A DNA stretch of 48,875 bases from Muribaculaceae bacterium. Lineage in GTDB: Bacteria > Bacteroidota > Bacteroidia > Bacteroidales > Muribaculaceae. Position numbers and translations under genes: made by a program. Where the stretch lies: the NCBI GenBank assembly GCA_029063895.1, contig JAIDNJ010000053.1, positions 1 through 48,875 of the forward strand. Direction: 5' to 3'. Below the pieces are notes generated by a model that ran no database searches, was not told where the DNA came from, and saw only the letters and a program-made list of their open reading frames with translations. Every line of letters starts with the position of its first letter. Positions within the stretch are counted from its first letter, which is position 1. Shown piece by piece: positions 8,618 to 17,977 of this stretch.

Positions 8618-9465
8618 CCGAACAAGAAGCAAACGAAAAGGTAATGAAGATAGACCTGGATGCCGTTTTGAAATCGAGAGCGGGCAAGTATAACCGGTTT
8701 ATCCCCCGATTTATGGTATCATGGCTCAAGAAAGTCATCTGTCAGGATGATCTTAACCTGATGCTGAGTGTCAATGCCGGGAAAACCGGCGGAGATTTCT
8801 GCCGCGGTGTCATTGACCATCTTGAAGTAAATCCAATATTTCACGGTGAGGAAAATTTGCCGTCGACTCCGCGCGTCACGTTTGTCTCAAACCATCCGCT
8901 TGGGGGTCTTGACGGGATGATACTCATCGACTATGTTTGCCGCCGGTATCCCGGTACCGAACCTAAATTCATTGTCAACGATTTGCTCACAGCAATCGAA
9001 CCGCTCAATAATGTTTTTTTACCGGTGAACAAGCACGGTGCCCAGTCACGTAAAAACAGCCGGATTATTGACGAGGCATTTGCCGGAGACTCGCCCATGC
9101 TCGTTTTTCCTGCCGGACTTTGCTCGCGCCGCGGCGACAACGGGCTCATCGCCGACCTGAAATGGCACAAGATGTTCGTAAAAAAATCGATTGAACATAA
9201 CCGAATTGTCATTCCTGTGTATTTTAGGGGGCAAAATTCATCTTTTTTTTATAATTTTGCACGTCTTCGCTCTTTGTCGGGTATGAAGTTCAACATCGAG
9301 ATGGTGCTTTTGCCATCAGAGGTGTTTAAAAGCCGGGGAAAAACGTTTGATATTTTCTTTGGCACCCCGCTGTCGACCGATGCGCTTAAGAACGGAAGCG
9401 CCGAAGAGGTCGCAGCCGAGATACGCAAACTTGTGTATGGTCTCAATCCCGACCGTCATAAATGA
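8614..9465 (+). CDS. glsA: Glycine-lipid O-acyltransferase (GlsA/OlsA-type, PlsC superfamily)
   Basis: A 283-residue acyltransferase. The active-site motif is SNHPLGGLDG (H94-x5-D100), the variant of the PlsC HX4D motif seen in hemolysin/OlsA-like enzymes. A second block VFPAGLCSRRG at about residues 163-173 fits the acyl-acceptor binding motif. In Bacteroides thetaiotaomicron the paired genes glsB and glsA make glycine lipids: GlsB N-acylates glycine and GlsA adds the second fatty acid. Here the partner gene follows directly with a 4-base overlap, in the order glsA-glsB. The substrate assignment rests on family and pairing. An ornithine-lipid or serine-lipid substrate is possible. Confidence 0.8.
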   Translation: MTEQEANEKVMKIDLDAVLKSRAGKYNRFIPRFMVSWLKKVICQDDLNLMLSVNAGKTGGDFCRGVIDHLEVNPIFHGEENLPSTPRVTFVSNHPLGGLDGMILIDYVCRRYPGTEPKFIVNDLLTAIEPLNNVFLPVNKHGAQSRKNSRIIDEAFAGDSPMLVFPAGLCSRRGDNGLIADLKWHKMFVKKSIEHNRIVIPVYFRGQNSSFFYNFARLRSLSGMKFNIEMVLLPSEVFKSRGKTFDIFFGTPLSTDALKNGSAEEVAAEIRKLVYGLNPDRHK

Positions 9466-10466
9466 CCTTAACGAAGACATTCGATTTTTTAAACCGAATA
9501 ATAAAGATGCAGAATAATCAGCCCATAATACCGCCGGTCGAGGTAGGACTCCTGAGGTCGGAACTGACTCACGAACGTTTTCTGAGGAAAACCAACCGGG
9601 GAAACAATGAGATATACATTGTAGACGCGCACACGGCTCCAAATGTGATGCGCGAGATTGGCCGTCTCCGTGAAGAAGCGTTCCGCACCAGCGGTGGAGG
9701 CACCGGCAAGGAGTGTGATATCGATGAATTTGACACGATGACCCCGCCATGTCGCCAGCTTATAGTTTGGGATCCCGAAAATGAGATGATTCTCGGCGGT
9801 TACCGATTTATTCTCGGCAAAGACATCAAGCTCGAAAACGGAGTACCCCGAATAGCTACATCTCACATGTTCAGGTTCTCTGATAAATTTATCAACGAGT
9901 ATCTCCCCTACACCATCGAGCTGGGCCGATCTTTTGTGCGTCTCGGCTACCAGTCATCACGTCAGGGAGCAAAAGCGATTTTTGCGCTCGACAATCTGTG
10001 GGACGGCCTGGGAGCCCTCACGGTTGACAATCCCGAGATAAAATATCTGTTTGGGAAAGTGACCATGTATCCCGACTATAATACAGACTGCCGCGACATG
10101 ATTCTGTATTTCATCTCAAAGCATTTTCCCGATAAAGAAAACCTGGTATCGCCTATCCACCCGCTGCAAACCACCGTCGATTTGAAAGCTATGGAAAGCA
10201 TCTTTACCGGTACAAGCTATGCCGAGGACTACAAGATTCTCAACGGCCGCATCCGCGAATATGGCTTCAACATACCACCGCTCATCAATGCCTACATGAG
10301 CCTGTCGCCCACAATGAAAATGTTTGGGACAGCAATCAACGACTTGTTTGGCGACGTGGAGGAAAGCGGAATCCTCATCAAGATTTCCGATATATTTGAA
10401 GAAAAGAAAAAGCGTCATATAGGCTCATATCGCCACGATGACGAACCACAATCCTACATTCAATGA
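9462..10466 (+). CDS. glsB: Glycine N-acyltransferase / commendamide synthase-like (GlsB/OlsB-type GNAT)
   Basis: A 334-residue GNAT-fold protein of the hemolysin/OlsB family. It contains IGRLREEAFRTSGGGTG, CRQLIVWDPENEMILGGYR and TIELGRSFV, all typical of the family. It is expected to transfer a 3-hydroxy fatty acid from acyl-ACP to the amino group of glycine, giving commendamide, which GlsA then O-acylates to a glycine lipid. The ATG at 9462 overlaps the glsA stop. An internal ATG at 9507, just before NNQPIIPPVEVG, is an alternative start. The 3' end overlaps the next gene by 4 bases, so it is coupled to the Wzi-like gene. Confidence 0.8.
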   Translation: MTLTKTFDFLNRIIKMQNNQPIIPPVEVGLLRSELTHERFLRKTNRGNNEIYIVDAHTAPNVMREIGRLREEAFRTSGGGTGKECDIDEFDTMTPPCRQLIVWDPENEMILGGYRFILGKDIKLENGVPRIATSHMFRFSDKFINEYLPYTIELGRSFVRLGYQSSRQGAKAIFALDNLWDGLGALTVDNPEIKYLFGKVTMYPDYNTDCRDMILYFISKHFPDKENLVSPIHPLQTTVDLKAMESIFTGTSYAEDYKILNGRIREYGFNIPPLINAYMSLSPTMKMFGTAINDLFGDVEESGILIKISDIFEEKKKRHIGSYRHDDEPQSYIQ

Positions 10467-12019
10467 AATTCAAGTTATTAAACCCGACTGTCATCAGGAC
10501 AGCCGGCGTCACAGCCATCGCCTTTGTCATGACCGTGACCGGTGCCCGGGCCCAATATAAAATAGATGCCGATGCCGAGTTGATTTTCAACGCCGGAAGC
10601 GGGCAATTAGCGCCTTATTACATGTCGGCACTCAATCATGGTATATTGTCTCAAAGCAAAGGAGGATTGCTTAAAGCGGGAGTTTTCCGTCAAATGGATG
10701 AGTCAAAACGCTTCTCCTACAGCTTTGGAGCCCAATTCGTCACCGGGATGACTTCAAAAGCCGATTATGACCGATATAATGTCGAAAACGGGTGGAGTCT
10801 CAATCCACAGAAGCCCGCGGCAATATGGCTCCAGCAGCTCTACGGAGATATCAAATACCGTTCACTTTTCCTGTCGGCGGGAGTCAAGGAACGCGGGTCG
10901 CTACTGGTTGACAACTCGCTGTCGACCGGCGATGTCATAGAGAGCGGAAATGCACGCCCGATAGCACAGGTTCGTGCCGGATTTATCGATTATCAGAACA
11001 TCCCGTTTACCAACGGCTGGCTCCAGATAACAGGTCAGATTGCCTATGGAAAATTTTTCCAGGACAACTATATCAAAGACCATTTCAACTACTCATGGGG
11101 TAATTTTAACCTGGGCACTCTCTACCACTACAAACGCTGCTATTTCCGCACCAAACCCGACGCGCCGTTCTCGGCAACATTCGGAGGGCAATTTGCCTGT
11201 TTATTTGGCGGCGACACCTACACTTATTATCTTGGCAAGGAGTCACGATACACAAGTAACCGTAAGAACCTCAAAGCCTTCTGGCAAGCTCTGATTCCAT
11301 TGAACAACGGCATCGAGGGTTGGTATGAGGGTCAGCATCTGGGCAGCTGGGACATTCGTTTCCGTTACCGCATCAGGTCGGGCGCCGAGTTTAGCGCCTA
11401 TGTGCAAAACCTGTGGGAAGACGGCTCGGGCATGGGTAAACTTAACGGCTGGGACGGATTATGGGGCTTCGAATATAAAGCGGCCCAAAAAGGTTATGTA
11501 TCGGCTGTCGTGATCGAGTATCTTGACTTCACCAACCAAAGCGGCCCTACCAACTACAATGATCACGACTATCCGGGCACCAATCTCACCGGATATGACA
11601 TCACCGGCTGTGACAACTATTATAACAACGGTTATTATAACTCTTATACCAACTACGGTTTTGCGATAGGCAATCCGTTCAGCAAGGAGCCTATTTACAA
11701 TCTCGACGGATCGCTCACTTTCAACAACAACCGCGTGAGAGGGTTTCATGCCGCTGTAAAAGGTAATATAATCGACAATCTTGACTATCGCGTGATGGGC
11801 GGTTATCGTGTGTCATACGGTACATACAGCTCCCCGGCTCTCACCCCGCGCCGCGACACCTCGTTCATGGCAGAGGCCATCTACAGCGTCGAGTGTGTAA
11901 AAGGGCTTAAAATCAAAGGACAGTTTGCACTCGACCACGGCGAATTGTTTGGGAACACGACAGCCGGATGTATCACTGTTGCCTATCACGGCAATCTCTC
12001 GTTAAACTTCAAAAAGTAA
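10463..12019 (+). CDS. Capsule assembly Wzi family outer membrane protein
   Basis: A 518-residue protein with a cleavable signal peptide (hydrophobic stretch ending TGARA-Q at about residues 27-32). A long beta-barrel sequence follows, with alternating aromatic strands and many Tyr, Gly and Asn residues. WLQQLYGDIKYRSLFLSAG and ITGQIAYGKFF are typical of the Wzi/capsule-assembly barrel, which binds polysaccharide at the outer surface in enteric bacteria. A Tyr/Asn-rich loop lies near residues 375-400. It starts inside the glsB stop (ATGA), so it is translated with the glycine-lipid genes. Its proximity to nonulosonic-acid genes suggests a surface-glycan role. Whether it holds capsule in this organism is inferred. 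Confidence 0.8.
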   Translation: MKFKLLNPTVIRTAGVTAIAFVMTVTGARAQYKIDADAELIFNAGSGQLAPYYMSALNHGILSQSKGGLLKAGVFRQMDESKRFSYSFGAQFVTGMTSKADYDRYNVENGWSLNPQKPAAIWLQQLYGDIKYRSLFLSAGVKERGSLLVDNSLSTGDVIESGNARPIAQVRAGFIDYQNIPFTNGWLQITGQIAYGKFFQDNYIKDHFNYSWGNFNLGTLYHYKRCYFRTKPDAPFSATFGGQFACLFGGDTYTYYLGKESRYTSNRKNLKAFWQALIPLNNGIEGWYEGQHLGSWDIRFRYRIRSGAEFSAYVQNLWEDGSGMGKLNGWDGLWGFEYKAAQKGYVSAVVIEYLDFTNQSGPTNYNDHDYPGTNLTGYDITGCDNYYNNGYYNSYTNYGFAIGNPFSKEPIYNLDGSLTFNNNRVRGFHAAVKGNIIDNLDYRVMGGYRVSYGTYSSPALTPRRDTSFMAEAIYSVECVKGLKIKGQFALDHGELFGNTTAGCITVAYHGNLSLNFKK

Positions 12020-12026
12020 ATTCGTT

Positions 12027-12470
12027 ATGAAAATCATATTTCAGGTATGTGTAGTTCTGCTGTTGCTTTTCGGATTGGCGGCATGCACCCAGAGCGGCGG
12101 ACACATAGGTAAACGTTTTGGCATGTGGAAAGTAACCAAGATAACAATCGACGGCGCAACCGACACAACTTATGACGAAACGATGTTCTGGAGCTTTCAG
12201 TCAGACATCATCGACATGAAATCGTCAAAAGGACATTCGTTCGGGCTATGCAAGGAGGAGAACGGAACTCTTGTTCTCGACTATCGTCACACCGACACGG
12301 AACATCCCGAACCGGGATCCGATTTATACTCACCGCTGCCCCAGTCACTCTTACCGGCCAACTCGGTTATCGTGCTTGAAATATTGAAAATGGAGTCTCA
12401 TCACATGGAATTGAGATATACATCACCCGACAATACCGTTATAACATACTCGCTAAAGAAATGGGGATAG
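12027..12470 (+). CDS. Small lipoprotein, lipocalin-like
   Basis: A 147-residue protein with a lipoprotein signal peptide: a hydrophobic run of Leu ends at LAAC, with C20 as the lipidated residue. The mature part (GMWKVTKITIDG, then short beta strands such as MFWSFQSDIIDMKS) resembles the small lipocalin-like beta-barrel lipoproteins common in Bacteroidales. The fold assignment is by eye and tentative. It lies 7 bases after the Wzi-like gene and 7 bases before the DUF115/GT42-like gene, so it probably belongs to the same transcript. Confidence 0.7.
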   Translation: MKIIFQVCVVLLLLFGLAACTQSGGHIGKRFGMWKVTKITIDGATDTTYDETMFWSFQSDIIDMKSSKGHSFGLCKEENGTLVLDYRHTDTEHPEPGSDLYSPLPQSLLPANSVIVLEILKMESHHMELRYTSPDNTVITYSLKKWG

Positions 12471-12477
12471 TCAAACT

Positions 12478-13332
12478 ATGGACGTAAACAAGATTAAAGA
12501 TTTCGGTTCCAAATTTGAGCAGACACTGCTGAGTCTCGTTAAAATCCCGTTGATGTCAAGGGGAGGGTCACCATTGCCTCGCGACTTGTCAAATGCCGAC
12601 GAACTTGTCATCCTCGCCAACGGACCGTCGCTCAACAAAACTGTCGAGACTCAAAAAGAGTTTCTCGACAGTCGCACCCTTATGGCTGTGAATTTTTGTG
12701 CAACATCGTCAATATATACCGAATTACGCCCCGAGATATACCTGATAGCCGACCCTCTTTTTTGGATTGTCGATGAAAAGATGAACCGACTGTTTGGCGC
12801 TTTAGCTCAAAAGACGACCTGGCCTATCCACTTTTTCATCCCTTATAAAGCCAATAAAAAGCCTCAGTGGAAAAATATTCTGAAAGATAACGGCAACATC
12901 AAAATTCACTACTATAACACCACCCCGGTAGAGGGCTTTGACGGGTTCACCGATATGGTTTACAAATCGGGGCTTGGCATGCCACGCCCTCACAACGTTC
13001 TGATACCGGCGATAGCGGTTGCGCTGAGAATGTCGTTCAAAAAAATATATCTTGCCGGGGCCGACCATTCATGGCTTCCCGAGATTGTCGTGACCGACAA
13101 CAACGAGGTGCTTATGAATCAGAAGCATTTCTATGACCATAACACATCGAGCGCCCAGAAGGTTTCAAAGGAAGATTTGTCATCAAGCAATCTCCACACC
13201 ATCCTCTATCACATGCACGTAGCATTCAAATCCTATTTTGTTTTACAACGGTATGCGCTAAAAATGGGGAAGGAGGTCATCAATATAACCCCCGGCAGCT
13301 TTATCGATGCATTCCCGAGATTGAAGCTTTAA
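12478..13332 (+). CDS. DUF115/GT42-like protein, candidate nonulosonic acid (KDN) transferase
   Basis: A 284-residue cytosolic protein without signal peptide or membrane helix. It carries LANGPSLN at residues 47-53, an Asn in MAVNF (N72), KKIYLAGADHSW at 188-199 and a C-terminal NITPGSFIDAFPR at 269-281. The GPSL loop is shared by DUF115/MptE-like proteins (including Maf-type glycosyltransferases that attach pseudaminic or legionaminic acid to flagellin) and by GT42 sialyltransferases such as Campylobacter Cst-II, which also have an Asn in an RCNQF block, an IYLSGIDF block and a similar C-terminus. The three CMP-nonulosonate genes face it across a 36-base gap. I therefore propose that it transfers that sugar to a glycan or lipid. 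Annotation pipelines may call it a pterin diphosphokinase-like protein, which I find unlikely here. Confidence 0.65.
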   Translation: MDVNKIKDFGSKFEQTLLSLVKIPLMSRGGSPLPRDLSNADELVILANGPSLNKTVETQKEFLDSRTLMAVNFCATSSIYTELRPEIYLIADPLFWIVDEKMNRLFGALAQKTTWPIHFFIPYKANKKPQWKNILKDNGNIKIHYYNTTPVEGFDGFTDMVYKSGLGMPRPHNVLIPAIAVALRMSFKKIYLAGADHSWLPEIVVTDNNEVLMNQKHFYDHNTSSAQKVSKEDLSSSNLHTILYHMHVAFKSYFVLQRYALKMGKEVINITPGSFIDAFPRLKL

Positions 13333-13345
13333 ATATCAAATAACG

Positions 13346-13363
13346 GATATCACCCGGTGTATC
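13346..13363. terminator. Possible bidirectional terminator between convergent genes
   Basis: GATA-t-CACC-c-GGTG-TATC forms an 8-bp stem with one bulge and a one-base loop in the 36-base gap between two convergent genes. A loop this small would open by a base pair or more. No strong T-run follows, so activity as a terminator is uncertain. Confidence 0.3.
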
Positions 13364-13368
13364 ATCCA

Positions 13369-14908
<1,540 letters not shown>

Positions 14909-14912
<4 letters not shown>

Positions 14913-15685
14913 TTTTTGTTGCTGTTAATAGTTTTTTTCATGACATCATACATCTCGGGATGGTGAGTGTCAATAAACTCGATGATATTGGCGGGAACAA
15001 GCGGAATGTCACGTTCAGTCAATTGGCGGTAGAGGGTCTGTTGCACTTCAAAATCGTCTTTGGTGTCAAGAGTGAGTCGTAAATAGGGATGCTCCTCCAA
15101 ACCGTCGACCTGCTCGCCCATCGGCATAAGCTTTATGTTGAAAATGTCGGGGTTATTATAGATGTAATTGGTGACGTGCTCGTGATAGAGAGGTTCATCG
15201 GTCAAGCCGACAACTTTTTTTAGGGCCGATGTCTTGACACCCTCGGCAAAGAAACCGTAATGGGTGAGAATAGAGGGAGTGCCGTCGGGCTTGCAAAAAG
15301 ATACATAATCATCATCACCACCGGCAAGCGTCAACGATAGTTTACGCAACGAGTCTATGTCGATAAACACATTGTCGGCACAGATGCGGATTATTTTTTC
15401 ATGGCCATAATAGTCAGCGGCCCCGATAAAACGGCTGATAACGTCGTTTTCGCTTCCGCGGAAAACATTCAGACCCAAACGACGGGCCAGGTCGGCAATA
15501 CCGTTGTCGGCCTCAGATGTTGTTGTGGCAACGATAATGTCAGCGACATCAATATAGTCACGCGCCTCAACAAGCCGTTCCAGCAAAATCTCAAGAACCG
15601 ATTTTTCGCCATAGAACGGCATGAGCATTTTGTCGGGCAAACGTGTTGACCCGGTGCGGGCTTGCAAAATAGCAGCAGGCTTCAT
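14909..15685 (-). CDS. CMP-nonulosonate cytidylyltransferase-like (SpsF/NeuA family)
   Basis: A protein of about 258 residues of the CTP_transf_3 family. It has the nucleotide-binding start ILQARTGSTRLPDK, then IIVATTTSEADNGI, VFRGSENDVISRF and the metal-site region RICADNVFID. It should activate the sugar acid made by the neighbouring synthase and phosphatase to its CMP form. The frame also has ATGs at 15703 and 15700, but a -7 box at 15709-15716 lies only 5 bases from them. The ATG at 15685 starts with MKPAAILQAR, which matches the usual family N-terminus, and leaves a short leader. It is the first gene of the minus-strand operon. SpsF-type proteins also occur in spore-coat polysaccharide clusters, so the exact sugar is inferred. 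Confidence 0.78.
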
Positions 15686-15708
15686 TTCATTTGTTTTCAT
15701 CATTATTG

Positions 15709-15716
15709 CAAAGATA
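15709..15716 (-). promoter_or_regulatory. -7 box (TATCTTTG) of the nonulosonic acid operon
   Basis: Reading the minus strand, TATCTTTG matches TAnnTTTG. Transcription would start around 15702, which favours translation from the ATG at 15685 rather than 15703. Confidence 0.55.
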
Positions 15717-15756
15717 GTATTATTTTGTCAAATAATGATAATAAATTACTGATTAA

Positions 15757-15764
15757 TATATTTG
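15757..15764 (+). promoter_or_regulatory. -7 box (TATATTTG) for the NfsA-like nitroreductase gene
   Basis: TATATTTG fits the -7 consensus and lies 72 bases before the ATG at 15836, in the divergent gap with the nonulosonic acid operon. No convincing -33 TTTG is seen at the usual spacing. Confidence 0.4.
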
Positions 15765-15835
15765 AACTTTAACCGTCGGGGCGACGTTAGATTACTGGAA
15801 TATAATTTAAAGTAACATCAATTAAGACATAAAAT

Positions 15836-16588
15836 ATGAAATCAGTAATCGAGACTCTCATGGATCGCCGGTCAATACGCCGATATGAACGCGAACCGCT
15901 CACCCCCGAGCAAATTGAACTTATCCACGATGCCATTCACAATACACCCACAAGCTATAACGGCCAACAGTTTTCGGTAATCGAGATAACTGATCAGGAT
16001 TTGAAAGAAGAGCTTTACAAGCTGACAAACCAAAAACAGATAAAAACCTGCAACCGTTTTTATCTTTTCTGTATAGACTATTACAAGATACGCCTGATTG
16101 CCGAGGCCAAAGGTGTGGAGATGCCTCGTGTCGAGGACACTGCCGACGGTTTGTTTCTCGGCATAATCGATGCCTCACTGGCAATGATGAACGCCATCAC
16201 CGCAGCCGAAGCCTGTGGCCTTGGAACATGTCCTATCGGATATGCCCGCACAGCGGCTCCCGAGGAATTTGCCCGGATTCTCAAACTTCCCAAAGGTGTA
16301 TTTGTAGTTTGCGGTCTCGCTGTAGGTGTTCCCCGCGAGATGCCCGACATCAAGCCCAAACAGCCGGTCAAGAGTCAGATTTTCCAGAACACCTATCCCA
16401 CCGACAACGCCGAGCTGCTTGAGACACTCAAGGAGTATGACAACACGGTGAGCCATTACAACCGCACCCGCTCGGGATCGACCAGCGAGAACGACTGGGC
16501 AGCTCACATCGTCAGCTACTATGTGGAATCAACCCATTTCAATCTTCTTGAAGACCTGCGTAAACAGGGATTTGACATCAAGAAATAA
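15836..16588 (+). CDS. NfsA-like nitroreductase family flavoprotein
   Basis: A 250-residue FMN-dependent oxidoreductase. The N-terminal MDRRSIRRYEREPLTPEQ, the PTSYNGQQFSV block and GLGTCPIGYAR are typical of the NfsA/FRP branch of the nitroreductase superfamily, which uses NADPH. The tail of about 45 residues after the core (SHYNRTRSG, SENDWAAHIVSYY) also fits the NfsA group. There is no signal peptide, so it is cytosolic, unlike the second nitroreductase at 33937. It converges with the small outer membrane protein gene, leaving only 8 bases between stops. The physiological substrate is unknown. Confidence 0.85.
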   Translation: MKSVIETLMDRRSIRRYEREPLTPEQIELIHDAIHNTPTSYNGQQFSVIEITDQDLKEELYKLTNQKQIKTCNRFYLFCIDYYKIRLIAEAKGVEMPRVEDTADGLFLGIIDASLAMMNAITAAEACGLGTCPIGYARTAAPEEFARILKLPKGVFVVCGLAVGVPREMPDIKPKQPVKSQIFQNTYPTDNAELLETLKEYDNTVSHYNRTRSGSTSENDWAAHIVSYYVESTHFNLLEDLRKQGFDIKK

Positions 16589-16596
16589 CCGACCGT

Positions 16597-17244
16597 TTAA
16601 AAGGCAAATGACGCTGAAATGAACGCACCCTGTCTGAAGGATGTTTTGTCATAGAAATTTTTAAACGAGACGCCGTCATATGACATATGGCGAAACATAC
16701 TGAACGTATCAAGATTTGACATAAGGTATCCGATGGTTATTCCAAAGGAATCAAAGTCAGCCGAAATACCAAGACGTAAATCAAGGGCCAGCCACTGGCC
16801 CTTGTTTGTGCTCACACGTTTATATTCATTATTAGGGAAATGATCGATCAGCTCGACATCGACTTTTTGATAGGGGATACTCATCATTATGCCGGGTTCG
16901 GCATAGAGTGAGAAAATGTTGAGTTTTGGTGATTTGATAATGACCGATGGTCTTAAACAAAGACTGGACGGATCATTATCTTCTTCATCAACCCACCAGC
17001 CTTTGCCCGAGGCTCGGCCACCGGATAAAAACGTTCGCCAGTAACCAAGTGTACCACCAACGCCAATATAATTTGACAGCATATAGTGATAACCTACTTC
17101 ACCTGAATATGTATCATATGTAATCCAGCCGTTAAAAACAATACGATTACGTTCAAAATCATCCTCAATATGTTTTTTTGCGTGAACATCCCCGCAAAAA
17201 AGCAATCCGATGGTCAAGAAAATAGCGAAAATATAATACTTCAT
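16597..17244 (-). CDS. Small outer membrane beta-barrel protein, unknown function
   Basis: A 215-residue protein with a signal peptide (hydrophobic stretch IFAIFLTIGLLFC, cleavage near VHA-K). Alternating aromatic strands such as GEVGYHYML, LFSLYAEPGI-like segments and FGITIGYLM follow, and the C-terminus is FISASFAF, with the terminal Phe recognised by the BAM machinery. The size fits an eight-stranded barrel of the OmpW/OmpX kind. I do not recognise a specific family. A -7 box lies upstream at 17286-17293. It is transcribed away from fur. Confidence 0.65.
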   Translation of the reverse strand: MKYYIFAIFLTIGLLFCGDVHAKKHIEDDFERNRIVFNGWITYDTYSGEVGYHYMLSNYIGVGGTLGYWRTFLSGGRASGKGWWVDEEDNDPSSLCLRPSVIIKSPKLNIFSLYAEPGIMMSIPYQKVDVELIDHFPNNEYKRVSTNKGQWLALDLRLGISADFDSFGITIGYLMSNLDTFSMFRHMSYDGVSFKNFYDKTSFRQGAFISASFAF

Positions 17245-17285
17245 TCCGCAGTAAAAGATTGGTTAAATGTAATAATTAAACTGAG

Positions 17286-17293
17286 CAAAGGTA
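17286..17293 (-). promoter_or_regulatory. -7 box (TACCTTTG) for the outer membrane protein gene
   Basis: On the minus strand TACCTTTG fits TAnnTTTG. It leaves a leader of about 35 bases before the ATG at 17244. Confidence 0.5.
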
Positions 17294-17420
17294 ACGTTAA
17301 AATCCGATAGGCAAGTAATAAAACAGTCAAAAAAACTTAACTTTACATTAGTAGAAAGCAATGTACTCTCATCACCATTAAAAAATCGACCCGGATGTCG
17401 AGAAATTTTTTAACAAAAGG

Positions 17421-17451
17421 TTGAAAATTACATTTGTTTGAGCTAACTTTG
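17421..17451 (+). promoter_or_regulatory. Promoter of the fur-family gene (TTG -33, TAACTTTG -7)
   Basis: TTG at 17421-17423 and TAACTTTG at 17444-17451 are separated by 20 bases, the normal spacing of Bacteroidota -33 and -7 boxes. The box ends only 9 bases before the ATG at 17461, so the mRNA leader must be very short or absent. Confidence 0.6.
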
Positions 17452-17460
17452 TGACCTGTT

Positions 17461-17931
17461 ATGACCGAACTCAAACAGAAGAACAGTTCACGCGAGGCTT
17501 TTGTACAGTTTCTAAAGGAACGAGGCCTGCGCCGGACGCCCGAACGCTTTGCCGTTGTCGACAAAGTCTTGAGCATGAATGACCATTTTTATGTGGAATC
17601 ACTGCGCGAGGCGATGGAGGCCGACGGGTACAGAGTGAGCCGGGCGACGCTCTACAACACCATTCAGCTGTTGTTGGAGTCGGGGCTGGTGAGACGACAT
17701 CAGTTTGAGGGGCAACCCGCTCAATATGAGCGAGTATCAACTCAGGCAGGTGCCAATCATCACCATCTCGTGTGCCGCAAGTGTGGCAAGGTCAAGGAGG
17801 TGAAAGACCCGGAACTTATCAAGTTGCTTTCGAGCCGTCGATACCGCACGTTCCAACCTGAGTTTTTCACTCTATATGTCTATGGCACATGCTCGACGTG
17901 TCAACGCAAACTAAAGAAACCAAACGGCTGA
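17461..17931 (+). CDS. Fur-family metalloregulator
   Basis: A 156-residue repressor. The N-terminal winged helix includes ERGLRRTPERFAVVD and the recognition helix region RVSRATLYNTIQLL. The dimerisation domain holds the HHHLVCRKCGK block, giving the first CxxC of the structural zinc site, and the second pair is in TCSTCQ. These are standard for Fur, Zur and PerR; metal choice cannot be decided by eye. The start at 17461 gives the usual 17-residue lead before GLRRTP, so it is kept although the promoter lies only 9 bases upstream. purA follows 46 bases later, probably on the same transcript. Confidence 0.88.
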   Translation: MTELKQKNSSREAFVQFLKERGLRRTPERFAVVDKVLSMNDHFYVESLREAMEADGYRVSRATLYNTIQLLLESGLVRRHQFEGQPAQYERVSTQAGANHHHLVCRKCGKVKEVKDPELIKLLSSRRYRTFQPEFFTLYVYGTCSTCQRKLKKPNG

Positions 17932-17977
17932 CATCAGCCATGATTTATAATAAAAACCAGAACAATAAACAACAATC

